A stretch of 64,000 bases of DNA from positions 1,922,001 to 1,986,000 of the forward strand of contig NZ_JAYXHS010000001.1 in the NCBI RefSeq assembly GCF_036017035.1. Direction: 5' to 3'. The stretch comes from Viridibacterium silvisoli. GTDB taxonomy: Bacteria; Pseudomonadota; Gammaproteobacteria; Burkholderiales; Rhodocyclaceae. Made by a program: the position numbers and the translations under genes. The notes below the pieces were generated by a model that was given only the letters and a program-made list of their open reading frames with translations, searched no databases and was not told the DNA's origin. Positions 7,502 through 16,094 of the stretch are shown here, in pieces. Position 1 is the first letter of the stretch; each line of letters begins with the position of its first letter.

Positions 7502-8734
7502 TTAGGCCGATTGGCCTTGAATGCCGCCCATGCCGGCATTCATCGGTGCGACAGTGCGTGGTGTCGTGGCCGGTGTTTCCATCACGGTCACTTCCGGCGC
7601 GGCTTCGTTGGTGACAACCGCTTTGGCCGTGCCGCCGGGTTTGCCACGCGCAGCCCAGCGCTTGATGACCCAGGGCCTGACGTGGCTCGTATAGACACCG
7701 GCGAGGCCGTTCGGGAAGGCCATCACCACGCCGATGAATAGCGCTGCCATCAGGAACAACCACAGGTCGGGGAAGCTCTCGGAGAAGTAGGTCTTGCCGA
7801 AGTTGACCAGCAGGGTTCCATACACGGCGCCGACCAGCGACATGCGCCCGCCGACTGCGGCGAAGATGACCATCTCGATACTCGGCACGATGCCGACGAA
7901 GCTCGCCGACATGAAGCCGACCTGCAACGTGAACATCGCGCCGCCGATGCCGGCCAGCAGTGCGGCGAGGCAGAAGGCGAAGACCTTGAACATCGCCACG
8001 TCATAGCCAGAGAAGCGCACGCGGTCTTCCTTGTCGCGCATGGCGAGTAGCAGCGTGCCAAGCTTGCTCTTCTGCACCCAGTGGCACAGGTAGATGCTGC
8101 CGAGCAGGAGCGCCACGGTGACGAAGTAGAGGATGTACTTGGCGCTGTTGGTGCGGATGTCCCAGCCCAGCATCGTCTTCAGGTCGGTGATGCCGTTCAC
8201 GCCGCCGGTGTAGCCCTGCTGGCCGATGATGAGCACGGTGAGGATCAGCGCCACCGCCTGTGTGATGATCGCGAAATACACGCCACCGACGCGGCGCTTG
8301 AACATGGCGAAGCTGATGATGAAGGCGAGCAGGGTTGGCACCACGATCACCGCGAGCATGGCGAGCGGCAGATGCTGGAAGGGCTTCCAGAACATTGGCA
8401 GCGCGGTCAGCTGGTTCCAGTCCATGAAGTCGGGGATGCCGGGCGTGGACTGGATCTTGGTACTGATCGGGTCCGACGCTTCCAGTTTCAGGAACATCGC
8501 CATGGCATAACCACCGAGACCGAAGAACACGCCCTGGCCGAGACTCAGCACGCCGCCGTAACCCCAGGCCATGACCAGGCCGATGGCGACGAAGCCGTAG
8601 GTCAGGTACTTGCCGACGAGGTTGAGGCGGAAGATGTCCATCGCCAGCGGGAAGATCACGACCAGCAGGATGGCGAGGATGACGAAGCCGTTGAGGCCGC
8701 GTTGGTCGATCCAGGTTTTGAGTTTGCTGAGCAT
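7502..8734 (-). CDS. urtC: ABC transporter permease UrtC
   Basis: A 410-residue LivM/UrtC-type inner-membrane permease with about nine or ten hydrophobic helices. The typical SLGQGVFFGLGGYAMAMFLKLE motif region (near residue 66), GITDLKTMLGWD, and the EAA-like LAMRDKEDRVRFSGYDVAMFK loop contacting the ATPase are all visible. The last 60 residues form a soluble tail rich in Ala, Thr and Val, longer than in LivM and common in UrtC. It pairs with UrtB. GAGG precedes the start, 53 bp after urtB ends. Confidence 0.93.
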   Translation of the reverse strand: MLSKLKTWIDQRGLNGFVILAILLVVIFPLAMDIFRLNLVGKYLTYGFVAIGLVMAWGYGGVLSLGQGVFFGLGGYAMAMFLKLEASDPISTKIQSTPGIPDFMDWNQLTALPMFWKPFQHLPLAMLAVIVVPTLLAFIISFAMFKRRVGGVYFAIITQAVALILTVLIIGQQGYTGGVNGITDLKTMLGWDIRTNSAKYILYFVTVALLLGSIYLCHWVQKSKLGTLLLAMRDKEDRVRFSGYDVAMFKVFAFCLAALLAGIGGAMFTLQVGFMSASFVGIVPSIEMVIFAAVGGRMSLVGAVYGTLLVNFGKTYFSESFPDLWLFLMAALFIGVVMAFPNGLAGVYTSHVRPWVIKRWAARGKPGGTAKAVVTNEAAPEVTVMETPATTPRTVAPMNAGMGGIQGQSA

Positions 8735-8787
8735 CTTGATACCTCGTGCGTTTCTGTTGTGCAGGGCGTGTGCTGTCTATGCAGCGA

Positions 8788-9702
8788 TCAACGGCGAATC
8801 TTCGAAGCGAAAAGTCCTTGGGGGCGCATCATGAGAATGATCACGATGGTCAGCAGCGTGAGCACCTTGGCCATCGAGCCGGTCATGAAGAACTCGCTGA
8901 TCGACTGCATCTGTGCGATACCGAAGGCCGAGGCCACGGTGCCGAGCAGGCTGGCTGCGCCGCCGAAAGTCACGACGAGGAAGGCATCGACGATGTAGAG
9001 CGAGCCGCTGGTAGGGCCGGTCGAGCCGATCGTGGTGAAGGCTGCACCGGCAATGCCGGCAATGCCGCAGCCGATGGCGTAGGTCAGGCGGTCGGTTTTC
9101 TTGGTGTTGATGCCGATGGAATTTGCCATCGTGCGGTTGGCGACCGTGGCGCGAACCCGCAGGCCCCAGCGCGACTTGTACAAGGCCAGCAGCACGCCGC
9201 CGGTGACGACCAGGGTGAGCACCATCACGAACATGCCGTTGATGGGGATGTCGAGCCCTTCATGCGGCGACCAGGAACCCATCAGCCAGTCGGGCAGCGT
9301 CGGGCTGACTTCCTTCGGGCCGATGAAGGAGCGGAAACATTGCTGCATGCCGAGCGATACGCCCCAGGTGGCAAGCAGGGTGTCCAGCGGACGTTTGTAG
9401 AGATGGCGGATGAGCGCCCACTCGATGAACCAGCCGACGGCGAACGCGATCAGGAAGGCTGCGATGATCGCGAAGAGGAAGTAGGACTGGACGAGTTTTG
9501 GAAAGTAGTTCTCGGTGACGGTCGAGAACAGGAAGATGGTGTAGGCGCCTATGGTCATGAACTCGCCATGCGCCATGTTGATCACGCCCATCTGGCCGAA
9601 GATGATGGCGAGCCCCAGGCCCATCAGCAACAGCACGGCAAACAGGCTGAGGCCGGCGAAGCCCTGCATCATGCCGATGTTGAGCATTTCGGAAAATGAC
9701 AT
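8788..9702 (-). CDS. urtB: ABC transporter permease UrtB (short form)
   Basis: A 304-residue LivH/UrtB-type permease with about eight helices. GLGLAIIFGQMGVINMAHGEF near residue 27 and the cytoplasmic loop KSRWGLRVRATVANRTMANSIGIN are diagnostic of the UrtB family. Many proteobacterial UrtB proteins carry a long N-terminal periplasmic extension and exceed 500 residues; this one begins directly at the first helix. The short form, plus the formamidase downstream, fits an FmdE-like amide permease as well as a urea permease. GGGGGG precedes the start. A REP-like palindrome separates it from urtA. Confidence 0.92.
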   Translation of the reverse strand: MSFSEMLNIGMMQGFAGLSLFAVLLLMGLGLAIIFGQMGVINMAHGEFMTIGAYTIFLFSTVTENYFPKLVQSYFLFAIIAAFLIAFAVGWFIEWALIRHLYKRPLDTLLATWGVSLGMQQCFRSFIGPKEVSPTLPDWLMGSWSPHEGLDIPINGMFVMVLTLVVTGGVLLALYKSRWGLRVRATVANRTMANSIGINTKKTDRLTYAIGCGIAGIAGAAFTTIGSTGPTSGSLYIVDAFLVVTFGGAASLLGTVASAFGIAQMQSISEFFMTGSMAKVLTLLTIVIILMMRPQGLFASKIRR

Positions 9703-9745
9703 GGCGTACCCCCCGGTTTTGATTCGTTTCAGAAGACACTTACGT

Positions 9746-9816
9746 CGTCATCCCGGCGTAGGCCGGGATCCAGCTCCACGCGAGCAACCTGGATCCCGGC
9801 TTTCGCCGGGATGACG
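9746..9816. repeat. REP-like palindrome between urtA and urtB
   Basis: Arms 9746-9773 and 9789-9816 (28 bases) pair with two mismatches around a 15-base loop, and match the 4547-4617 element almost exactly. Its position after a binding-protein gene and before the permease gene is like REP elements in malE-malF of E. coli, where they help keep the upstream message abundant. That role here is inference. Confidence 0.88.
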
Positions 9817-9822
9817 AGCTGA

Positions 9823-11070
9823 TTACTGATAGCCCTTCGGGAACGGATTCGGCTCGATGAGCTCAGGCGACTCCGCAACCACCTTGAACTGACCATCCGC
9901 TTGCGCCATGCCGATACGTGTCTTGCTCCACAGGTGATGGTTTTCGTGGATCTTCACGTAGCCTTCAGGCGCGCCTTTGAACTCGATGTCCTTGCTCGCT
10001 GCGGCGATCTTGTCGACATCGAAGCTGCCGGCCTTCTCGACGGTTGCTTTCCACAGCCATGGGCCGAGATATGCAGCCTGGGTCACGTCGCCGATCACAG
10101 CCTTGGCGCCATACTTGGCCTTGAAAGCTTCAACAAACTTCTTGTTGTTGGCGTTATCGAGGGACTGGAAGTACTTCATCGAGGCGTAGAAGCCGGCCAT
10201 GTTTTCACCGCCGATGCCGAGCACTTCATCCTCGGTCACCGAGATGGTCAGCAGGGTCTGCTTGGCAGCCGTCACGCCTGCAGCCTTGAGCTGCTTGTAG
10301 AACGACACATTGGAGCCGCCCACCACCGCGATGAAAATGACGTCCGGTTTCGCTGCCTTGATCTTGTTGATCAGGGAGTTGAAGTTGGTGTGGCCCAGCG
10401 GGTAATACTCTTCACCCACGACCTTGCTGGTAGCGAGGTGACCTTCGATGTGCTTGCGCGCAATCTTCATCGAAGTGCGTGGCCAGATGTAGTCGGAACC
10501 CACGAGGAAGTAGGTCTTGGCCTTCTTCTCCTTGGCGACCCAGTCGAGACCCCACAGAATCTGTTGCGTGGCTTCCTGGCCCGTGTAGATCACGTTCTTG
10601 GATTGCTCCAGGCCTTCATAGAAAGTCGGGTAGTACAGCATCCCGTTTTCCTTCTCGAAGATCGGCAACACGGCCTTGCGCGATGCAGAGGTCCAGCAGC
10701 CGAACACGGCGGCAACCTTGTCGTTGATCAAGAGCTTCTTTGACTTCTCGGCGAAGGTCGGCCAGTCGGACGCACCGTCTTCCTTGATCACCTTGATCTT
10801 GCGACCGAGCACACCGCCCATGGCGTTGATCTGGTCGATGGCGAGCTGCTCAGCCTGGATGGAACCGGTTTCGGAGATGGCCATCGTGCCGGTTGCGGAG
10901 TGCAACTGGCCGACGGTGACTTCCGTGTCGGTCACGGCGAGCTTGGTCGTGTTGACCTGTGCCGTCGGCGGATTGGCAGCAAAGCTGATGACGGATGCAG
11001 CAATCAGCGGCATGGCCACGAGGCCCTGCATGATGCGGCGACGGTTACTGGATCGTTCGTGCTGGCTCAT
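9823..11070 (-). CDS. urtA: Urea/short-chain amide ABC transporter substrate-binding protein
   Basis: A 415-residue periplasmic binding protein of the UrtA/FmdD type (Peripla_BP_5). The N-terminus has SSNRRRIMQGL followed by a hydrophobic stretch to about residue 32, an export signal with a twin Arg that could suit Tat, although Sec is possible. Family blocks are VGQLHSATGTMAISET near residue 53, KVAAVFGCWTSASRKAVLP, YYPTFYEGLEQSKNVIYTGQ and GSDYIWPRTSMKIA. It delivers urea or small amides to UrtB/UrtC. GGGAGAG supports the start at 11070; the reading to 11124 adds residues without family support. It is the first gene of the operon and should be the most abundant product. Confidence 0.93.
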   Translation of the reverse strand: MSQHERSSNRRRIMQGLVAMPLIAASVISFAANPPTAQVNTTKLAVTDTEVTVGQLHSATGTMAISETGSIQAEQLAIDQINAMGGVLGRKIKVIKEDGASDWPTFAEKSKKLLINDKVAAVFGCWTSASRKAVLPIFEKENGMLYYPTFYEGLEQSKNVIYTGQEATQQILWGLDWVAKEKKAKTYFLVGSDYIWPRTSMKIARKHIEGHLATSKVVGEEYYPLGHTNFNSLINKIKAAKPDVIFIAVVGGSNVSFYKQLKAAGVTAAKQTLLTISVTEDEVLGIGGENMAGFYASMKYFQSLDNANNKKFVEAFKAKYGAKAVIGDVTQAAYLGPWLWKATVEKAGSFDVDKIAAASKDIEFKGAPEGYVKIHENHHLWSKTRIGMAQADGQFKVVAESPELIEPNPFPKGYQ

Positions 11071-11477
11071 TGTGCTCTCCCTGTGAAATGCCAACGCATC
11101 ACCTGTTGCGTTGTTGGGATGCATCTTCGAACCGGCATGCGTAGTCAGAAATACGTTGTTTGACGTAGTGCACTACGCATCTGGTGAGGAAGATGATTCG
11201 CAGCATCACGGGAGAGGTGATGCAGGCCGCAAGGCCGGGTGTGGAACGGAAATGGTGAGGGCGAGGGGCTACCCACCAGAGCGTTTGCATCGGGCAGTAA
11301 ATGAAGTCGAGGTGTGGGCCGGGTAATGAACATATCGGCCCATGCTTCGACTTCACCACGAACGACAACAGGGCCGGGTCATGCCCGCTCCCATATATGA
11401 ACCGACATCGCCGCAACGCGTACCGGCACAACCCTTGCCTTGATAAGAACAAGAAAAGTTCAGGGAGCCGCACAGAA
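11071..11477. other. Divergent control region between urtA and the sensor kinase gene
   Basis: About 400 bp with no convincing gene. It must hold the promoters for the leftward urt-fmd operon and the rightward kinase/regulator pair. GACGTAGTGCACTACG near 11163-11178 contains a GTAGTGCACTAC palindrome, a plausible regulator-binding site. I could not find a convincing sigma-54 or sigma-70 promoter by eye. ATG codons at 11301 and 11397 are in frame with the kinase, so part of this region could be coding if one of those is the true start. Confidence 0.5.
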
Positions 11478-14400
11478 GTGGACCAGGCCGTCGCACGACC
11501 GCAACCGGTACAGCGCATCATCAAGATACGGCGCGACTACAATCGCTGGGTCTCGGACGAGACGCTGGAGGATTACGCGCTGCGTTTCACGCCGCGCAGC
11601 TTCCGCAAGTGGAGCGCCTTCCGCGTGGCGAATACCGCTTTTGGTGCAGTGTCCTTCCTTGCACTGGAAGCTATTGGTGCATCGATCACCCTGAGCTACG
11701 GTTTCACCAACGCGATGTGGGCCATCGCCGTGGTGAGCCTCGTAATCTTTCTCACAAGCCTGCCGATCGCCTATCACGCCGCACGTCGTGGCCTCGACAT
11801 GGACCTGCTGGCGCGCGGTGCCGGCTTCGGTTATCTCGGCTCGACGATCACCTCGCTGATCTACGCGAGCTTCACCTTCATCTTCTTCGCGCTCGAGGCG
11901 GCCATCATGGCGCAGGCCTTCGAGTTGTGGTTCGACATGCCGCGCTCGCTCGGCTACCTGCTGAGCGCGCTGATCGTGATTCCATTGGTGACGCACGGTG
12001 TGACACTGATCTCGCGCCTGCAGCTGTGGACGCAACCACTGTGGATCGTGTTGCTGGCCTTGCCCTTCGTTGCCGTGGCGCTGAAGGACCCGCATGCGTA
12101 CGTAGCGTTCGCCTCGCTCAACGGACGTAACAACGGCACGGGCGAGTTCTCGTGGGCAGCCTTCGGCGCAGCGGCGACGGTGGCAGCCTCGCTGATCGCT
12201 CAGATCGGTGAGCAGGTGGATTTCCTGCGTTTCATGCCGGAGCCGACCAAAGAAACGCGCCTTCGCTGGTGGGCTGCGGTGATCACGGCCGGACCAGGCT
12301 GGATCGTGCTGGGGGCAGCGAAGATGGTGGGCGGCGCTTTCCTCGCTTTCCTCGCGCTTCAGCACGAGTTGCCGTTGCAGCGTGCACTGGAGCCAATGCA
12401 GATGTACCTGGCCGGTTTCCAGGAGGTTGTCGGAGTCGGCGCCGGTGCAATCTTCCTCGCCGGCCTGTTCGTGATCGTCTCGCAGGTCAAGATCAATATC
12501 ACCAATGCATACGCGGGGTCGCTGGCCTGGTCGAACTTCTTCGCGCGCCTGACGCACAGCCATCCCGGTCGCGTCGTGTGGCTGGTGTTCAATGTGCTGA
12601 TCGCCATCCTGCTGATGGTGATGGGCGTGTTCGAGGCGCTGGACCAGGTGCTGGGGCTCTATGCGCATCTCGCGGTGGCCTGGGTCGGTGCAGTGGTGGC
12701 GGACCTGGTGATCTGCAAACCGCTCGGCCTGTCGCCGAAGAACATCGAGTTCCGGCGTGGCTATCTCTTCGATATCAATCCCACCGGCTTCGGCGCAATG
12801 CTGTTGGCGTCGGTGCTGTCGGTGGCGACCTACGCGGGCGCATTCGGCCAGGCGATCAAGCCTGCGTCTGCCGCGGTTGCATTGCTGGTCGCATTGTTTG
12901 CCGCGCCGCTCATCGCGCTCGCCACGCGCAGCCGCTACGCCATGGCGCGCGAGCCGGTCGACTTCGGGCCGCGCCACAAGGTCATGCGCTGCGCGATCTG
13001 CCGCAACAAGTTCGAATCCGACGACATGGCGCATTGCCCGGCTTATGGTGGTCCGATCTGTTCGCTGTGCTGCACGCTGGATGCGCGTTGTGGCGACCGC
13101 TGCAAACCGGGTACACGCATTCACGAGCAACTGACCGACGTGGTGCGCTGGTTCGTGCCCGCCAATGTGTCGCCCGCGATGATCCGCCGTGTCGGGCAAT
13201 ACAGCCTCGTGTTGGTCGGTTCGTCGTGTGTGTTCGGCGCCATGCTGTGGTTGCTGCACGCACAGGAGCGGTTGCGCATGCACGTGGAGCCGCTGTCGGT
13301 GTCCAGCGATCTCGATGTGTTGTTCTGGAAAGTGTTTGCCGGCGTGTTCCTGCTGATCGCAGTGGTGACCTGGTGGCTGGTGCTGGCCAATGAGAGTCGC
13401 CACGTCGCGCAGGAAGAGTCGGATCGGCAGAACCAGCTGCTGCAGCGCGAAATCGATGCGCACCGACAGACCGACGCGGCCTTGCAGAAAGCCAAGGAGC
13501 TGGCCGAGAACGCCAACCTCGCCAAGAGCCGCTTCGTTACGGGCATGAGTCACGAGATGCGCTCGCCGCTCAACAGCATCCTCGGCTATTCGCAGGTCCT
13601 GCTGCGGCAGAAGATGCTGGAGTCGCAGAGCGATGCAGTCGGCACGATCCGCCGCAGCGGCGAGCATCTCGCCAGTCTCGTCGATGGTTTGCTGGAACTG
13701 TCGCGCATCGAGGCGGGCAAGCTGCGTCTGGAGCAGGAGGCGGTGGACCTGCGCGAATTTCTGGACCAGATCGTCAAGATGTTGCGGCCGATGGCTGAGG
13801 CCAAGGGCCTGCAGTTCCGCTACGAACTCGATGGCAAGCTGCCAGCGCGCGTGCACGCCGATCCGAAACGTCTGCGGCAGATCCTGATCAACCTGCTCGG
13901 CAACGCCGTGAAATTCACGGAGCAGGGCAGCGTGAGCCTGCTGGTGCGCTATCGCCGCGAGATCGCGCACATCACGATTGCGGATACGGGCGTCGGTATC
14001 GCACAGGCGGATCATGAGCGCATCTTCCAGCCCTTCGAGCGCGGCACGGGTCCGTCCGATGTCGAGGGCACAGGGCTCGGCCTGACCATCACGCGCCTGC
14101 TGGTGGACTTGATGGGTGGCGACATCCAGCTCAAGAGTCGTGTCGGCGAGGGTAGCCGCTTCTCGGTGCGCGTCTATCTGCCGGCGCTGAGCGCTGCAGA
14201 CGGGCAGGTCGCTCATAGCCCGATCCGCGGTTATGCGGGCGGCATCCGGCGTGTGTTGGTGGTCGACGACGAGGCTGCGCATCGCGGTGTGCTGCGCGGC
14301 ATGCTCGAACCGCTGGGCTTCTCCATCGCCGATGCGGCCAGTGGCGATGAGTGTCTGGCGCTGATCGAATCCATGCAGCCCGATGAAAAGCCGCACCTGG

Positions 14401-14918
14401 TCCTCCTCGATATCAATCTGCGCGATACGACGGGCTGGCAGGTGTGTCGCCAATTGCGCGAGCGCGGCTTCATGTCACCGATCGTGATGGTCTCCGCCAA
14501 CGCGCATGAGAACACCGAGCAACCGAACTCCGTTGCGCAAAGCAGCGGCAGTAACGGCTTCGTCGTCAAACCGGTGGCCGAAGCCGATCTGCTGCAGACC
14601 GTACGCGAAGTGCTCGGCCTGCAGTGGATCCGCGAGGGCGAACATGGCGTCGCGGTGACGGCGCCGTCATGCGATGTCTTGCGTGAATTGCTCGCGCTGT
14701 CGGCGGGCGGTTATCCACGTGCCTTGCGCGCACGTTTCGCCGAGCTGCAGGAGGACTCGCCGGAATGCGAAGCGTGGATCGCGCGACTGTTGCCACTGAT
14801 CGAGCATGACATCCAGGAATTCAATGCGCGCCTGACGCAAGCCATTGCGGAGCAGTCGCACGCGGAGCCTTCGGGCGAACACACTGACGAACGGGTGACC
14901 CAGCATGCCGATGCATGA
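11478..14918 (+). CDS. NCS1-like permease fused to hybrid sensor histidine kinase
   Basis: About 1146 residues from a GTG at 11478 (AGGGAG ten bases upstream); in-frame ATGs at 11397 and 11301 would add residues that do not look coding. Residues about 20-485 form a 12-helix permease resembling the cytosine/purine/allantoin NCS1 family (DYALRFTPRSFRKWS, FGYLGSTITSLIYASFTF). Residues about 505-540 hold nine cysteines, CAIC...CPAYGG...CSLCC...CGDRC, likely a metal-binding knuckle. Two more helices follow, then a coiled coil, HisKA with His692 (MSHEMRSPLN), HATPase with N805/N809, DTGVG near 836 and GTGLGL 864-869, and a receiver with Asp978 and Lys1031. The last 110 residues are helical and carry no HPt motif. 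It overlaps its response regulator and is divergent from urt-fmd, so it probably senses or transports an amide or urea-like nitrogen compound and controls that operon. Confidence 0.85.
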   Translation: MDQAVARPQPVQRIIKIRRDYNRWVSDETLEDYALRFTPRSFRKWSAFRVANTAFGAVSFLALEAIGASITLSYGFTNAMWAIAVVSLVIFLTSLPIAYHAARRGLDMDLLARGAGFGYLGSTITSLIYASFTFIFFALEAAIMAQAFELWFDMPRSLGYLLSALIVIPLVTHGVTLISRLQLWTQPLWIVLLALPFVAVALKDPHAYVAFASLNGRNNGTGEFSWAAFGAAATVAASLIAQIGEQVDFLRFMPEPTKETRLRWWAAVITAGPGWIVLGAAKMVGGAFLAFLALQHELPLQRALEPMQMYLAGFQEVVGVGAGAIFLAGLFVIVSQVKINITNAYAGSLAWSNFFARLTHSHPGRVVWLVFNVLIAILLMVMGVFEALDQVLGLYAHLAVAWVGAVVADLVICKPLGLSPKNIEFRRGYLFDINPTGFGAMLLASVLSVATYAGAFGQAIKPASAAVALLVALFAAPLIALATRSRYAMAREPVDFGPRHKVMRCAICRNKFESDDMAHCPAYGGPICSLCCTLDARCGDRCKPGTRIHEQLTDVVRWFVPANVSPAMIRRVGQYSLVLVGSSCVFGAMLWLLHAQERLRMHVEPLSVSSDLDVLFWKVFAGVFLLIAVVTWWLVLANESRHVAQEESDRQNQLLQREIDAHRQTDAALQKAKELAENANLAKSRFVTGMSHEMRSPLNSILGYSQVLLRQKMLESQSDAVGTIRRSGEHLASLVDGLLELSRIEAGKLRLEQEAVDLREFLDQIVKMLRPMAEAKGLQFRYELDGKLPARVHADPKRLRQILINLLGNAVKFTEQGSVSLLVRYRREIAHITIADTGVGIAQADHERIFQPFERGTGPSDVEGTGLGLTITRLLVDLMGGDIQLKSRVGEGSRFSVRVYLPALSAADGQVAHSPIRGYAGGIRRVLVVDDEAAHRGVLRGMLEPLGFSIADAASGDECLALIESMQPDEKPHLVLLDINLRDTTGWQVCRQLRERGFMSPIVMVSANAHENTEQPNSVAQSSGSNGFVVKPVAEADLLQTVREVLGLQWIREGEHGVAVTAPSCDVLRELLALSAGGYPRALRARFAELQEDSPECEAWIARLLPLIEHDIQEFNARLTQAIAEQSHAEPSGEHTDERVTQHADA

Positions 14919-15810
14919 CGACTACTGCGATGTGCTACTCGTGGATGACAGCGCCGACACCATCGCGCTTCTGACGCAGGAGCTTAGCGGTGCGGGTCTC
15001 AAGGTGCATGCAGTGCGCAGTGGCCCCGAGGCGCTGCGCCATCTCGACCGGCACGCGCCCGGCGCCATCCTGCTCGATGTGCAGATGCCGGGCATGGATG
15101 GCTTCGAGACCTGCAGCCAGATCCGTGCACGCTTCGACGACATGCCGGTGGTGTTCATGACCGGCCTCGGCGAGACGGAGCACATCGTGCGCGGCTTCGA
15201 GGTGGGTGGAAATGACTACGTGACCAAACCGGTGGCGCCGCCCGAGGTCATCGCCCGCCTGCAGGCGCACACGCGCACGGCGCGGCTCGTGCGCGCGACG
15301 CGCGAGGCCGTGAACGCGGCAGATGTCGCCATGCTGGCTACCGATGGCGAGCGCTTGCTGTGGTCTAACGAAGCGGCGCGCATATTGTTACGCGAGTTGT
15401 CGGGTGAGGCGCCGGCGGGGCTGCAGCTGACGGAGGGCTCGGTGTTGGCGGCGCCGCTGCAGGAAATCCTGGTGCTCAGACAGAATCAGGATGAGTGCCT
15501 GATTCCGCTGACAGGAGGCAAGCTGCGCGCGCGTCGGGTCAGCGAGGCAGACCAGGCGGTAGGCATCGTCGCATTGAGCCGCGGTGACGCCGCGCCAGCG
15601 GGCAACGGCTGGAATCCGCCGCAGCTGACAGCGCGCGAAGGCGAGGTGCTGCTATGGGTTTCACGCGGCAAGACCAATCGCGACATTGCCGACATCCTGG
15701 GCATGAGCCCGCGCACTGTTAACAAGCACCTCGAACATATTTTTGAAAAACTTGGTGTCGAAACGCGCACCGCGGCGGCCGCCGCTGCGCGCAATCTGCA
15801 GCTGGCATGA
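14905..15810 (+). CDS. Response regulator: receiver, PAS-like linker, LuxR-type HTH
   Basis: A 301-residue protein. The receiver spans residues about 8-125, with acidic residues VDD at 13-15, phosphoacceptor Asp58 in LLDVQM, Thr in FMTG and Lys in VTKPV. The middle region (VNAADVAMLATDGERLLWSNEAA) resembles a PAS domain that may bind a ligand. The C-terminal LuxR/NarL HTH contains LTAREGEVLLWVSRGKTNRDIA and the recognition-helix region MSPRTVNKHLEHIFEKLGV. It begins within the last 14 bases of the kinase gene, so the two are translationally coupled and form a two-component pair. The likely target is the neighbouring urt-fmd promoter. A second ATG two codons downstream is an equally possible start. 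Confidence 0.92.
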   Translation: MPMHDDYCDVLLVDDSADTIALLTQELSGAGLKVHAVRSGPEALRHLDRHAPGAILLDVQMPGMDGFETCSQIRARFDDMPVVFMTGLGETEHIVRGFEVGGNDYVTKPVAPPEVIARLQAHTRTARLVRATREAVNAADVAMLATDGERLLWSNEAARILLRELSGEAPAGLQLTEGSVLAAPLQEILVLRQNQDECLIPLTGGKLRARRVSEADQAVGIVALSRGDAAPAGNGWNPPQLTAREGEVLLWVSRGKTNRDIADILGMSPRTVNKHLEHIFEKLGVETRTAAAAAARNLQLA

Positions 15811-16094
15811 GCAGACGGAATGGGGCGTTTTGTATGCAGATGGCCCTGAAAAAACCGCAGCGAGCGTCGTCAAGTGCATGTTTCGTACGCTATTCAGGCC
15901 TGCGACGGCTTGTTTCTGATCAATCTTCTTGCCGCTCATTTCAAGGCTGTGCGAAAATCCGCGCTGATCAAAATCACGCCTGCTGCGTTGCTGTGCGTGG
16001 CTCCCGAAATCGACCCAAGCATGTTCATCTCGCAAATTTTGGCGCGCTTTCCTGTGGCGTCACGATCGGGCTTGCGACAAAGGTGTTCAAAAAC
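15811..16094. other. Upstream region of the cytochrome oxidase operon
   Basis: 284 bp between the response regulator and ctaC. It contains AT-richer segments (TTTCTGATCAATCTT near 15911, CAAATTTTGGC near 16033) consistent with a promoter region for ctaC, but no operator I can assign. The ORF reading through it in the ctaC frame lacks protein similarity before the ctaC signal peptide. Confidence 0.4.

Noticed and set aside
4640..11070. Urease genes or a urea carboxylase linked to the urt operon
   Set aside because: None are present in the window; the only amide hydrolase is FmdA.
11071..11477. Sigma-54 promoter for urt-fmd
   Set aside because: No TGGCAC-N5-TTGCW match in either direction that I could see.
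11460..14453. 997-codon open frame on the minus strand opposite the sensor kinase gene
   Set aside because: It is the antisense shadow of a strongly coding GC-rich gene; its translation is rich in Arg, Gln and His, has no family motif and no ribosome site.
15905..15925. Possible FNR-like half site TGATCAA before ctaC
   Set aside because: Only one half of the TTGAT-N4-ATCAA palindrome is convincing; too weak to call.
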